Under the pieces are notes generated by a model. The model did no database searches, had not been told where the DNA came from, and worked only from the letters and a program-made list of their open reading frames with translations. A stretch of 64,000 bases of DNA, taken from positions 186,001-250,000 of the forward strand of contig CBDBES010000002.1 of the NCBI GenBank assembly GCA_965204465.1, read 5' to 3'. This DNA comes from CBDBES01 sp965204465 (GTDB taxonomy: Bacteria; Spirochaetota; Leptospiria; Turneriellales; CBDBES01). Position numbers and translations under genes: made by a program. Below, in pieces: positions 56,049 through 64,000 of this stretch. How positions within the stretch are numbered: position 1 is the first letter of the stretch; the number at the start of each line of letters is the position of its first letter.

Positions 56049-56053
56049 GTTGT

Positions 56054-57538
56054 TTATTCTATAGATTCTTTTTCTTCTTCTAAGAGTTCGCCTGATTTAT
56101 CTTCTGGTTCTTTTTCTTCTTTAGTAGCCGCTATATAATCCAGATCCAATACATAAGTAAGTTGAACCAGAATGGCATAGAAAGGATCTTTCCCGGCAGG
56201 TATTGAGTTATTGGTTATTGACCTCTTAGGATAATAATCTGTGGGCAGAAAAACTCCCCCTCTTAATGCAATTTTTATATTATCAAAAGAATAGGCTATT
56301 TTCATTTCTACTTCCGTTCCCATATATTGTCTGGAATCAGATTCCATTAAGAAAAGTTGATGCAATAGAATTTCAAAAGGATCAATATGAAATTTTTCTT
56401 GCATCCTCACAAAAATTTTAGAATTTGTTCTATCCACAAATGTGACTGAATCTTCTCTTTTGCCATAATCTCTAAAGTGATAAAAATAGGCATAAGGCGA
56501 TGTATGATAACCTTTTATACCCCAAAGAAGCATACCGCCCATGGACTGGTGTTTCATAGAAGCAAAATCCTGGTTAAAGTAACCAAGACTAAAAATGGAA
56601 TCCATAGTGTAATCTGAAAATGCAAAAGGTAATTTATAATTTAAAGAAACTCCAAAGGAATTATATTCTCGTTTGCCATCAAATTGATTATCTACCCCCA
56701 CACTATAGGCAAAAGTGGCATCAATAATTCCATAGGATTCCATGTCTTTATGCAATCTAATACCGCTCATGGAAAGATGATCATTGTCTGATCGATTCAA
56801 ATCATTTCTTCCATTTTGTGAAAGATCGGCTCCCCCTTCATTATTGGCCCCATATCGAATAAAGTAAGTAAAGGGTTTTAATACAAGTTGATCAAGTAAG
56901 TTATATCTTAAATTTCCCCCTACTCTAAAAGCGAATGTATCTCCTCTGAAATTTTCTATTTCTTCATCGTCTTTTTTAACCACAGAATATATACCTGCAT
57001 ATTCGGGTCTAAAGCCAATGGATACAACATCCCCCATTAAGTTTAAACGCAAAAAATCGATTATATCATAGTCAATTTGAAGACCATCGATCACATCACT
57101 AAAAAAGAAGTCTGTTTCTGTATCTCCAATGGAATATTTATATCGGCCAAACGTAAAAGAAACTTCTTCTATTGGAAAAAATATAAAATAAAGCCTGTTG
57201 AATAAAATAGGATTTTGACCCTCATCCCTACCCTGAAAATTATCTGTTCCCCAATAACCCTGCCGGGAAATGTCTAAGAAGAATTCTGTTTTTTTGTATT
57301 GTGTGTTAAACCTCAATGTCAATATTCCATACAATACACTTGCCCTGTCATCCGTATCCAAAAAATCTACACTTTGATCTCTACTGAATCTTTCCTCGTC
57401 ATAGTTCAAAAAATCATTATTATCCAAGTGTAAAAAATTTGTGGTGAAATCAATAGAAAAAGAATATATATCAGAAACAACTAAAAAAGAAAAGAGACAA
57501 AATATAAATCGCAATAAAAATAAAATCATTTTTTGCAC
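56054..57538 (-). CDS. Putative outer-membrane beta-barrel protein
   Basis: A 494-residue exported protein (signal about 1-26). Most of it consists of alternating hydrophobic/polar strands with aromatic girdles (VSFTFGRYKYSIGDTETDFF, NSFGVSLNYKLPFAFSD, IKIALRGGVFLPTDYYP), typical of porin-like barrels. It ends with an acidic tail (EEKEPEDKSGELLEEEKESI), unusual because barrels normally end in an aromatic residue. It lies six bases upstream of the nuclease gene and could form one unit with it. No porin family is recognised. Confidence 0.7.
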   Translation of the reverse strand: MQKMILFLLRFIFCLFSFLVVSDIYSFSIDFTTNFLHLDNNDFLNYDEERFSRDQSVDFLDTDDRASVLYGILTLRFNTQYKKTEFFLDISRQGYWGTDNFQGRDEGQNPILFNRLYFIFFPIEEVSFTFGRYKYSIGDTETDFFFSDVIDGLQIDYDIIDFLRLNLMGDVVSIGFRPEYAGIYSVVKKDDEEIENFRGDTFAFRVGGNLRYNLLDQLVLKPFTYFIRYGANNEGGADLSQNGRNDLNRSDNDHLSMSGIRLHKDMESYGIIDATFAYSVGVDNQFDGKREYNSFGVSLNYKLPFAFSDYTMDSIFSLGYFNQDFASMKHQSMGGMLLWGIKGYHTSPYAYFYHFRDYGKREDSVTFVDRTNSKIFVRMQEKFHIDPFEILLHQLFLMESDSRQYMGTEVEMKIAYSFDNIKIALRGGVFLPTDYYPKRSITNNSIPAGKDPFYAILVQLTYVLDLDYIAATKEEKEPEDKSGELLEEEKESIE

Positions 57539-57574
57539 CGCTGGCTAATAATAACATGATGGGGTATATTTAGT

Positions 57575-60031
57575 TTAGGGAGTTTCCAAGTCACTGGATA
57601 AATTTTGAGGCTCCTGTATATCTTTTTTTATAAAATCCAATAGATTATTGCCGCTGTCTTGAGAATTCCCTTTTTTAGAATCTATTAAGCTCATGGTCAG
57701 TGGGGTGGAACGTGCGAATGCCTTCCTTTCGATGGCCTTGCTAAAATTTCCAATGGGGTATCCTTCCGAACAAGTATTATCTCCAAAGGCTACTTTATCA
57801 ATAACATTGTCTGGACAACCAGGGTTTTGAGTCTCTGAATATAAGCTCAGAACATTATGAGATGTAATGGATAGATCACTCAATTTATCTGGAATGATAC
57901 CACCCTCTTCTTCATTTCCACAACTCTTTTCCATCCAATCATCATTTGTAATTAGAAAAAATTGGCCTGGCCTTAATATTCTCGTTTCATTGGATATTAA
58001 AATTTCGATCAAAGATCTGCTGGACAAAGAGGCCGTATTTCTTTGCAAGAATATTCCTTTCAGGTCAATGGATTCATCGGTAGGATTATATATTTCAACA
58101 TAATCGCATTCAGCGATGCCATGAAAGTTCATACCAACTTCACTAATTACCAAATGATCAGCCTTTGAATTTGATCTTTGACTACTATCTTGATTTTCTC
58201 CTAATCCGCATATACCACCTTGCCAGTCTAAAGCAGAATGAGTATCTATAAAATTACTATCAGCACCTTCATTTTTTCTATGCAAACAAAGCATTGTATT
58301 TTGATTACTAGAATCAACCAGATCAAATATAGTAGGGGTTATCCCCAGACTCGTCCAGAAAGAGTTTTCAATTTGGGCGGTTACTTTTTTAAGAATTGAG
58401 GATGAAGATGCTGTGTTGGTCCAGGCAATATAGTCATTATGATGGTTAAGCATGTCATAAACACCAATCGAATTCTGGCTATTCGTGATAGATACATTAT
58501 CATTGATCAGTTCAGGGGGCAGATAGAAATCATAACCGGATGATTCTCCCTCACCTGAAGACTTATCCTCGTTGTTCCCTGTATCTTGTAAATGCAATAA
58601 GATAATATCATTTTTTTGAAAATTTTCAGAGATAGGAAAAGAATAGACGAGCCTATCACCTATCCTGATCTTGAAGTCTGTAATGGGGCCAGGTCTGGTA
58701 AATAACATTTCTATAATATGTTCAGAATGATTGATCTCTGTCAATAGTACCCTGGGGGATAAGATTTTCTGATGAATGGATAATTTTTTAGAACCATTTT
58801 GATTTCTTATATTTTGATCCACAAAAACCTTATATATTGCAAACATATCCTGAGGAAATGTATTTAATATGATCTTATTCTTGTCTTCTTTATCCAAAGA
58901 AATATTGATGATCTCTATATCCGAAATGATACATTCTGAATTTGAAGAAGAATCAATGCAATAATTAGAAGCATTCATTGCATCAGTTTTATTAGGCGCT
59001 TCTGAAAATAAAAGGTCGATTCTATTTTCATTTACAGGTATTGCATGTAGTAGATCAAATGCAATAGAATTTTGTCTTTGTAGATCAATGCCTTCTCTGC
59101 TAAAGAAATTTTCAAATCTCTTTAGGTCACCTCTTATTACGACTACAATTCCATCTTCATTATCCAAATATCTTTTTTTATTGGTAAAATCATTGGCATC
59201 CCCTAATGGTAATGAAAAAAGAGAGATAAAATCTTTGGTAAGATTAAATTCATCTTCAAATGCCAGTTCACGGCCATCTAATAAATTATCAGTAGTTCTA
59301 ATGTCTTTACCTATGATGAATGTAAAATTCAATATCTTATTTATATTAATATAATTTCTGGAAATATTTATAGGTGAACTGTTTGTATAGATAAGCCGTT
59401 TTAAACCATGTTGCAACTCATGAACAAGAAATTCGCGGTGAATCTGTGTTTCTTCAAATTCAGGAGTAAATAGAATGACTTTTTCAGAGGCCTCCATCAG
59501 GCGCCATAGGTCTGGTCTTGGTGGTTTTTCGTTTGATTGTTTGATCAGATTTTTATTACTATAATTTAGCTCTTTCGGGGTAAAATATATTTCCACTAAA
59601 TAATCTCCTACTTCTTTAAAAAAAGGAAGCCCACTAAGTATTTTTGTTTTATCTGCACTATTTTTTCCTTTTTTAATTTGCAGATATTCTCTGTTTAGAT
59701 GGGAATAAAATTCTCTCGAATCTATTTTAACGAAATATTTGGGGGACACAGAAAGAATCATCAAAGAGACCCTTTCATCAAATACAAAGAATTCATTCCA
59801 TTTAGAAGGATCTTTTCGTACGGCGCCTTCAAATTCAAAATCATCATTGGAGGGTAATATCCCTCTAGGTTCTATTAGTTCAGAGACTTCTCTTTGAAAT
59901 TGGGCATCTCCTTTTAATATTTCTACACCTGCTTTTCTCTGTATGTTTCCGGGAGAACAATGATATAAAAATACCCCCCAGAAGAAAATATTCTGTAATA
60001 AGGCTTTTTTAGAATAGTTTTTAAAGATCAC
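57575..60031 (-). CDS. Lipoprotein with HExxH metalloprotease site and lamin-tail domain
   Basis: An 818-residue lipoprotein (lipobox LYHC, Cys25). REFLVHELQHGLKRLIYTNS near residue 200 contains HELQH, a gluzincin/hyicolysin-like (M30-type HExQH) zinc motif. A C-terminal lamin-tail domain (about 665-770) is seen as VISEVGMNFHGIAECDYVEI followed by YNPTDESIDLKGIFL and RPGQFFLI. Between them are beta-rich regions with DNDIILLHLQD-type strands. The start overlaps the phospholipase-D-like gene by 11 bases, indicating coexpression. A secreted, membrane-anchored protease is inferred; the substrate is unknown. Confidence 0.72.
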   Translation of the reverse strand: MIFKNYSKKALLQNIFFWGVFLYHCSPGNIQRKAGVEILKGDAQFQREVSELIEPRGILPSNDDFEFEGAVRKDPSKWNEFFVFDERVSLMILSVSPKYFVKIDSREFYSHLNREYLQIKKGKNSADKTKILSGLPFFKEVGDYLVEIYFTPKELNYSNKNLIKQSNEKPPRPDLWRLMEASEKVILFTPEFEETQIHREFLVHELQHGLKRLIYTNSSPINISRNYININKILNFTFIIGKDIRTTDNLLDGRELAFEDEFNLTKDFISLFSLPLGDANDFTNKKRYLDNEDGIVVVIRGDLKRFENFFSREGIDLQRQNSIAFDLLHAIPVNENRIDLLFSEAPNKTDAMNASNYCIDSSSNSECIISDIEIINISLDKEDKNKIILNTFPQDMFAIYKVFVDQNIRNQNGSKKLSIHQKILSPRVLLTEINHSEHIIEMLFTRPGPITDFKIRIGDRLVYSFPISENFQKNDIILLHLQDTGNNEDKSSGEGESSGYDFYLPPELINDNVSITNSQNSIGVYDMLNHHNDYIAWTNTASSSSILKKVTAQIENSFWTSLGITPTIFDLVDSSNQNTMLCLHRKNEGADSNFIDTHSALDWQGGICGLGENQDSSQRSNSKADHLVISEVGMNFHGIAECDYVEIYNPTDESIDLKGIFLQRNTASLSSRSLIEILISNETRILRPGQFFLITNDDWMEKSCGNEEEGGIIPDKLSDLSITSHNVLSLYSETQNPGCPDNVIDKVAFGDNTCSEGYPIGNFSKAIERKAFARSTPLTMSLIDSKKGNSQDSGNNLLDFIKKDIQEPQNLSSDLETP

Positions 60032-61355
60032 TTGGTCCTTCTATGGATACATTTTCTTTATCATTATCATCCTGGCGTTCCAGAGGGAGGTGAATGGAAT
60101 ACTGATCAATTCTTTTTGCTTCTTCCTTAAAAGATTTGGCCAAAGAAGCTGCATTTCGAATGATCAAAAAATTTTCATCATTGCTATTTACCGCATTTCT
60201 GCTAAAGTTCATAGAACCTAAGACCACAATTTCATCATCTATGATCATTACCTTATGATGCAATAGCCCCCCATTTGGCCTGCGGCAGATCTTTAAAAAA
60301 TTAGTCTCTCTGGCAAGTGCCTGGTATGTCTTATTCATTTGTTTAAATCCAGCCCGATATTGATTATAGTCAATCCATATTTTAATATCTAAATTTCTTT
60401 CTTTTTTGGCTTTCATGATCTCATCTATAACCACAAAATCTCTAAAGGAGAATGCTAGTATGAATATTGACTCTTGCGCATTTCTTAAAAGTGGCAGAAT
60501 AATATTCATTGCATTATCATAATTAGGGCATTTATATCGACCCTCATCATAATGCCAATGCATGAAATAGGTTCTACCATTTGAAGCATCATAGCATCCA
60601 TCATCGCTACATTCCTGATCCAGACACTCTGTACTGCCTGCATTAGCAGTTTGGACACAGGAATTTTCACAAGGAGGGAAACCTATATGGTTTTCTCTAT
60701 AGGTTTGTATGGTTTTTTTATAAGGAGTAAAATAGGGAGTGATCTTAAAAGTACCCACATCATATTCTTGCAGATTCCATATCTCATCTTGCGGTCTATT
60801 CGCCTCCTCAGAATATACCTTATCTTTGCTTGTACCAAATCCGCCCGAAAGCTGAATATTAAAGTCTCTTTGGAATTCTGATACCAAGGTAGAATTACTT
60901 ATGATGATCGTATTATTAAAATGCTTGAATAGCCCATGTGTTAAATTGGTGGATCCTGTAATTAAATAAGTATCATCAAAAATGAAGTATTTATTGTGCA
61001 TGATGCCGCTGGTATTCCCAAGTACCACTGGTATTTGGGCCCGTATTACCTGCTGCCAGGCAGAAAGTGATTCAGAGTCGTATTCTGTGCTCATTCTTAT
61101 TTGAATACCTCTCTTTTGATGGGCTTCTATCAATGCGTTTGCAATTTTTTCATTATCAAATCCATATAAAGAAACTTCTATGGAGTCTCTGGTATCTTTG
61201 ATCAATTGTAATATATTAGATTCTACTTTTTCCGGATCAAATAGAATTTTAGGTAGATGGGAAGAATCTTTAAGAGATTGTTGACCTAATTCATTGGAAC
61301 AGTAAAATAAGAATAAATAGAATGGAGCTAAAAATTTAAGTTTCATAGAGAACAT
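60021..61355 (-). CDS. Phospholipase-D-family lipoprotein
   Basis: A 444-residue lipoprotein (lipobox LFYC, Cys19). Two HKD motifs are visible: IMHNKYFIFDDTYLITGSTN and LLHHKVMIIDDEIVVLGSMN followed by FSRNAVNSNDEN. This is the PLD-superfamily double-HKD active site. A Cys-rich insertion lies between them (about 225-270, with ENSCVQTANAGSTECLDQEC), suggesting disulfides. It may cleave phospholipid, nucleic acid or another phosphodiester outside the inner membrane. It overlaps the metalloprotease-like gene. Confidence 0.85.
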   Translation of the reverse strand: MFSMKLKFLAPFYLFLFYCSNELGQQSLKDSSHLPKILFDPEKVESNILQLIKDTRDSIEVSLYGFDNEKIANALIEAHQKRGIQIRMSTEYDSESLSAWQQVIRAQIPVVLGNTSGIMHNKYFIFDDTYLITGSTNLTHGLFKHFNNTIIISNSTLVSEFQRDFNIQLSGGFGTSKDKVYSEEANRPQDEIWNLQEYDVGTFKITPYFTPYKKTIQTYRENHIGFPPCENSCVQTANAGSTECLDQECSDDGCYDASNGRTYFMHWHYDEGRYKCPNYDNAMNIILPLLRNAQESIFILAFSFRDFVVIDEIMKAKKERNLDIKIWIDYNQYRAGFKQMNKTYQALARETNFLKICRRPNGGLLHHKVMIIDDEIVVLGSMNFSRNAVNSNDENFLIIRNAASLAKSFKEEAKRIDQYSIHLPLERQDDNDKENVSIEGPSDL

Positions 61356-61447
61356 CTTTTTTTTATTTACTATATTTCTTCCCTTTGTTTTTTATTTTGT
61401 CCTTTACGGATATCACTTGGGCCAAAAACCAAAATAAATAGAATTTA

Positions 61448-61502
61448 GGCTAGATAGGAAAAATTTTTAAGAGATGGTTGATCTAATTTGTTGGGACAGT
61501 AA
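61448..61502 (-). pseudogene. Remnant of a second PLD-lipoprotein start
   Basis: Read on the minus strand it gives C-P-N-K-L-D-Q-P-S-L-K-N-F-S-Y-L. This aligns with C-S-N-E-L-G-Q-Q-S-L-K-D-S-S-H-L right after the lipobox of the neighbouring PLD gene (61264-61312). DNA identity is high over about 50 bases. The rest is lost, so it is a trace of a former tandem paralogue. Confidence 0.6.
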
Positions 61503-61512
61503 AAGCTGTTCA

Positions 61513-62748
61513 TTAACCCTTTACACATACCACTTGTGTAAGGGTATGTACCACGTCAACCAAATCTGATTGAGCAGAAATCACCTTGTCAATATCTTTA
61601 TAGGCTCTGGGGGTTTCATCTATAACATCCTTGTCTTTTCGACATTCCACATGTTTGGTAGCAAATTTATGATCTTCTATAGTAAATGACTTCTTGGCCT
61701 TGGATCGGCTCATTTTTCTTCCTGCCCCATGAGAACAAGAATGGAAAGATTCTTTATTTCCTTTTCCTCTGACAATGTATGATCTACTACCCATACTCCC
61801 TGGGATGATTCCCATTTCACCCTTCTTAGCGCTTAATGCTCCTTTTCTGGTTACCAATACCCTATTTTCAAAATGATCTTCTATAGAGACATAATTATGA
61901 TGACAATTTATGACAGGTTCATCACTCTTTAAATCGTTTTCTTTCTTATTCAATAATCTGGCAATTGACTTTACTGTACGATCCATCATGATGTTTCTAT
62001 TGCAGGCCGCGTAAAGTTGTGCCCACTCAACGGCAAGCATATAATCATTGAAATACTGCGTTCCCTCTGAGAAGTAAGCCAGATCTTTATCCGGCAAATT
62101 CACAAAATGCTTACGCATGTCTTCTTTAGCGAGCTCTATGAAATAATTACCTATTCTATTCCCAATCCCTCTGGATCCGGAATGAAGTATCACCCATACT
62201 GTATCCGATTCATCCAAACAAACCTCAATAAAATGGTTTCCCGATCCAAGGGTTCCTAGATGAGTTAGATCATTTGGTTTTCTTTTTCCGGAATACATCT
62301 TGGGGTGTTTTTGGATCACCTTTTGAAAAGAAGAGGAAGAATAGAGTTTACTCCAGGCTGACCCTACTTCTTTGAGAGGTTCATTCCATGCGCCTCTATC
62401 TCCTGCCTTTCCCTGGTTGGTTCTTCCATGTGGCACAGATCTCTCTATTTCACTTCGCATGCCAGATAGGTTATCAGGGAGTTCTTCCGATCGAATGTTC
62501 AGTCTTTGTGCCATCATTCCACAGCCTATATCCACGCCAACAGCTGCCGGGATAACTGCCCCTTTGGTTGGAATCACACTTCCAATGGTAGCCCCTTTCC
62601 CCAAATGCACGTCAGGCATAACAGTTATATGCTTAAAAATGAATGGCATGCGAGAACATCTTTCTACTTGTCTCTTAGCTTCTTCTTCAAAAGAAACTCC
62701 GTCTACCCATGCCTTGATCAATCCTGAATTTGTCTTTATTACTTTCAT
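61513..62748 (-). CDS. rtcB: RtcB 3'-phosphate RNA ligase
   Basis: A GTP- and Mn-dependent ligase that joins 2',3'-cyclic or 3'-phosphate RNA ends to 5'-OH ends. With start ATG 62748 it is 411 residues, the normal RtcB length. MPFIFKHITVMPDVHLGKGA, GAVIPAAVGVDIGCGM, the metal-binding GSGNHFIEV and HSGSRGIG, CHHNYV, and the guanylated His region SHGAGRKMSR are all present. A frame extension to 62820 overlaps the next gene and is not conserved. No archease or RtcA gene is adjacent. Confidence 0.95.
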   Translation of the reverse strand: MKVIKTNSGLIKAWVDGVSFEEEAKRQVERCSRMPFIFKHITVMPDVHLGKGATIGSVIPTKGAVIPAAVGVDIGCGMMAQRLNIRSEELPDNLSGMRSEIERSVPHGRTNQGKAGDRGAWNEPLKEVGSAWSKLYSSSSFQKVIQKHPKMYSGKRKPNDLTHLGTLGSGNHFIEVCLDESDTVWVILHSGSRGIGNRIGNYFIELAKEDMRKHFVNLPDKDLAYFSEGTQYFNDYMLAVEWAQLYAACNRNIMMDRTVKSIARLLNKKENDLKSDEPVINCHHNYVSIEDHFENRVLVTRKGALSAKKGEMGIIPGSMGSRSYIVRGKGNKESFHSCSHGAGRKMSRSKAKKSFTIEDHKFATKHVECRKDKDVIDETPRAYKDIDKVISAQSDLVDVVHTLTQVVCVKG

Positions 62749-62797
62749 CCAAACACTTTTTTCATTAATTGACCCTAACAAAAAGAGTTTCAAAAAG

Positions 62798-64000
62798 TTA
62801 TTGCTCTTTTCCCTCCACAATTCTAATCTCTTCCGGCGTTAGGTCGTATAATTGATAGACAAGCTGATCGATTTGCTTTTCCCAATGACTAGTGTCTACG
62901 TTGGGGTTATTTTCTTTGGCTTCGAGTATTTTGTTGACGAGGTTGATGATAGGTTGTTGTTTTTCATTTTCTTTTATAACTTTTGCTGGGATAGGGATTT
63001 GTGTAACATAATAATTTATAAAATCCATTGTTCTTATTGCCCGATTATAAATTAAATTATATGCATACCAATTACAAAAAGTCGACTGCAAATAGGCCAG
63101 TAAAAATTTTTTAAGTAGTCTTGGTTCAAGAGGCTTTATTTCAACGCAAGTGTCATTTATTAACCGACCAGAGTCGTCGTAAAGCATCGTTATACTAATA
63201 TGTGGAAAAGGGTTTTGAATGTGAGCAATGATTTTTTGAGCAACTATTTTATCTCTATAGTCATAAGTATATTTTGCTGCAACATTCCCCTTCAAGTATC
63301 GCTGATTTTTAAGACAGTATTTTTTTATATCGCTTCCCTTGATACAGGGTTTGTTGCCTTGAGCTTCAAAAGTTAGATGCTTAGTAATATTAGAAATCCC
63401 AATTTCTGCCTTTATTAAAGTTGATGAATCTGTTTGAGAATATTGAGAAATTTTTTTTAATAAACCCTTCGGGTACAAGCCTTTGTAAATTTGAGCATTG
63501 CACAAATTATTTGTGAAAATATTTTTAAGAAAGAATTTCCCAAAAGTCTGTATACGATTATGTACTTGGTCAAGTGCACTAATAATAATTTTGTCTTTTC
63601 CCCCTCCCTTCATCAAAGAAAAAGAGACTTGTTCCAATAAAACTTGCTCAAATGCTTTGCTAGCGTCCATGAGGTAGAGAAGTTTTGCAGATATCCACAA
63701 TTTTCTGGTATCTTTCCAGGATTCGCCATATAAAGATTTTTTGGGAATTATGAAGGTCTGTATCCCTTTCTCGCGAATTAGACCTTTGTAAGAAATAAAG
63801 ACAAATAACTCGGCAATATCGCCCGATGGAAAAGAGATTCCTTTTTTCTTACGAAAGTATTTCTTTTCTTCCGAAGACAAAACTCCTCGAAAGCCATACG
63901 GCGGATTTGCAATCACCACATCAAAGCCCTTCCTCTTATGAAAGACTTCTGAGAAATAGACTTCAAAATCAAACTCTTTGTGACCATCCGTAATTTGATT
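62798..64000 (-). CDS. Type IIG-like DNA methyltransferase/restriction enzyme, C-terminal part
   Basis: The frame enters from beyond the right edge. DFEVYFSEVFHKRKGFDVVI is followed directly by ANPPYGF, where NPPY is motif IV of N6-adenine methyltransferases of the Eco57I type. Then come NPPY-downstream SGDIAELFVFISYKGLI and IPKKSLYG. A TaqI-like target-recognition region follows (about 180-330 of the visible part), including PCIKGSDIKKYC. The end, LDASHW-like TSHWEKQIDQLVYQLYDLTP, is the usual C-terminus of such enzymes. The N-terminal nuclease and methyltransferase motif I are outside the window, so the class cannot be fixed. It lies 49 bases upstream of rtcB, same strand. Confidence 0.85.
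   Translation of the reverse strand, partial: NQITDGHKEFDFEVYFSEVFHKRKGFDVVIANPPYGFRGVLSSEEKKYFRKKKGISFPSGDIAELFVFISYKGLIREKGIQTFIIPKKSLYGESWKDTRKLWISAKLLYLMDASKAFEQVLLEQVSFSLMKGGGKDKIIISALDQVHNRIQTFGKFFLKNIFTNNLCNAQIYKGLYPKGLLKKISQYSQTDSSTLIKAEIGISNITKHLTFEAQGNKPCIKGSDIKKYCLKNQRYLKGNVAAKYTYDYRDKIVAQKIIAHIQNPFPHISITMLYDDSGRLINDTCVEIKPLEPRLLKKFLLAYLQSTFCNWYAYNLIYNRAIRTMDFINYYVTQIPIPAKVIKENEKQQPIINLVNKILEAKENNPNVDTSHWEKQIDQLVYQLYDLTPEEIRIVEGKEQ

Noticed and set aside
62749..62820. RtcB start at 62820
   Set aside because: The extra 24 residues overlap the restriction-enzyme gene and precede the conserved RtcB N-terminus; ATG 62748 gives the standard length.
1..64000. CRISPR array, tRNA, rRNA or origin
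   Set aside because: No regularly spaced short repeats with unique spacers, no recognisable tRNA arms and no rRNA sequence were noticed by reading; a tRNAscan-type search could still find a missed tRNA.

Overview
The window looks like a chromosomal segment of a low-GC, diderm bacterium, most probably a spirochaete of the Leptospira type. The grounds are many short-lipobox lipoproteins, an Mla-type lipid transporter, outer-membrane barrel candidates, secreted lamin-tail, RCC1 and Ig-like proteins, and AT-rich housekeeping genes. This placement is inference; no rRNA or tRNA gene was noticed to confirm it. Most genes are AT-rich, but the RCC1 lipoprotein genes at 16-27 kb are clearly more GC-rich than their neighbours.

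Layout. 1-3.5 kb: the 5' part of a frameshifted lipoprotein gene (fibronectin-III-like repeats plus a glycoside-hydrolase-like domain) and a fragment of a Calx-beta/Ig-like repeat protein. 3.5-9.6 kb: a leftward type II fatty-acid synthesis operon with its own acyl carrier protein, phosphopantetheinyl transferase and acyltransferase. 9.9-13.7 kb: a YceI-like protein, an MlaD-MlaF-MlaE lipid transporter and an unknown exported protein. 13.8-15.9 kb: a methyltransferase and a CPA2 cation/proton antiporter. 16-27 kb: four consecutive leftward RCC1-repeat lipoprotein genes, two intact and two broken, with large recent duplications and mosaic identity. 27.6-36.1 kb: a VanY-type peptidase, a YyaL/DUF255 protein, an unknown membrane protein, two methyltransferases, PstS and a DUF2490 barrel. 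36.2-43.2 kb: an IS110 fragment, rhodanese, ispG, a TPR protein and pheS-pheT, with IS3-family remnants after ispG and after pheT. 43.3-53.5 kb: valS, a membrane glycosyltransferase-like protein, a secreted CBM48-like protein, a large repeat/TPR membrane protein and metG. 53.6-61.5 kb: small membrane proteins, a nuclease fusion, an outer-membrane protein, a metalloprotease/lamin-tail lipoprotein and a phospholipase-D lipoprotein. 61.5-64 kb: rtcB and the C-terminal half of a type IIG-like DNA methyltransferase/restriction enzyme that leaves the window.

Mobile DNA consists only of decayed pieces. There is an IS1182-like element with perfect 17-bp terminal inverted repeats and two nonsense codons, two ~100-bp non-autonomous relatives of it, several IS3-family remnants (one supplies the stop codon of ispG) and an IS110 transposase tail. 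The window therefore looks like a genome with past IS expansion followed by decay.

The most distinctive system is the RCC1 lipoprotein array. Its genes share a lipoprotein signal, a Gly/Asn linker of variable length, two copies of an unnamed ~105-residue domain, and a Cys-paired RCC1 propeller. They appear to diversify by tandem duplication, segmental homogenisation and excision of whole RCC1 repeats. A role as a variable surface-protein family is inference.
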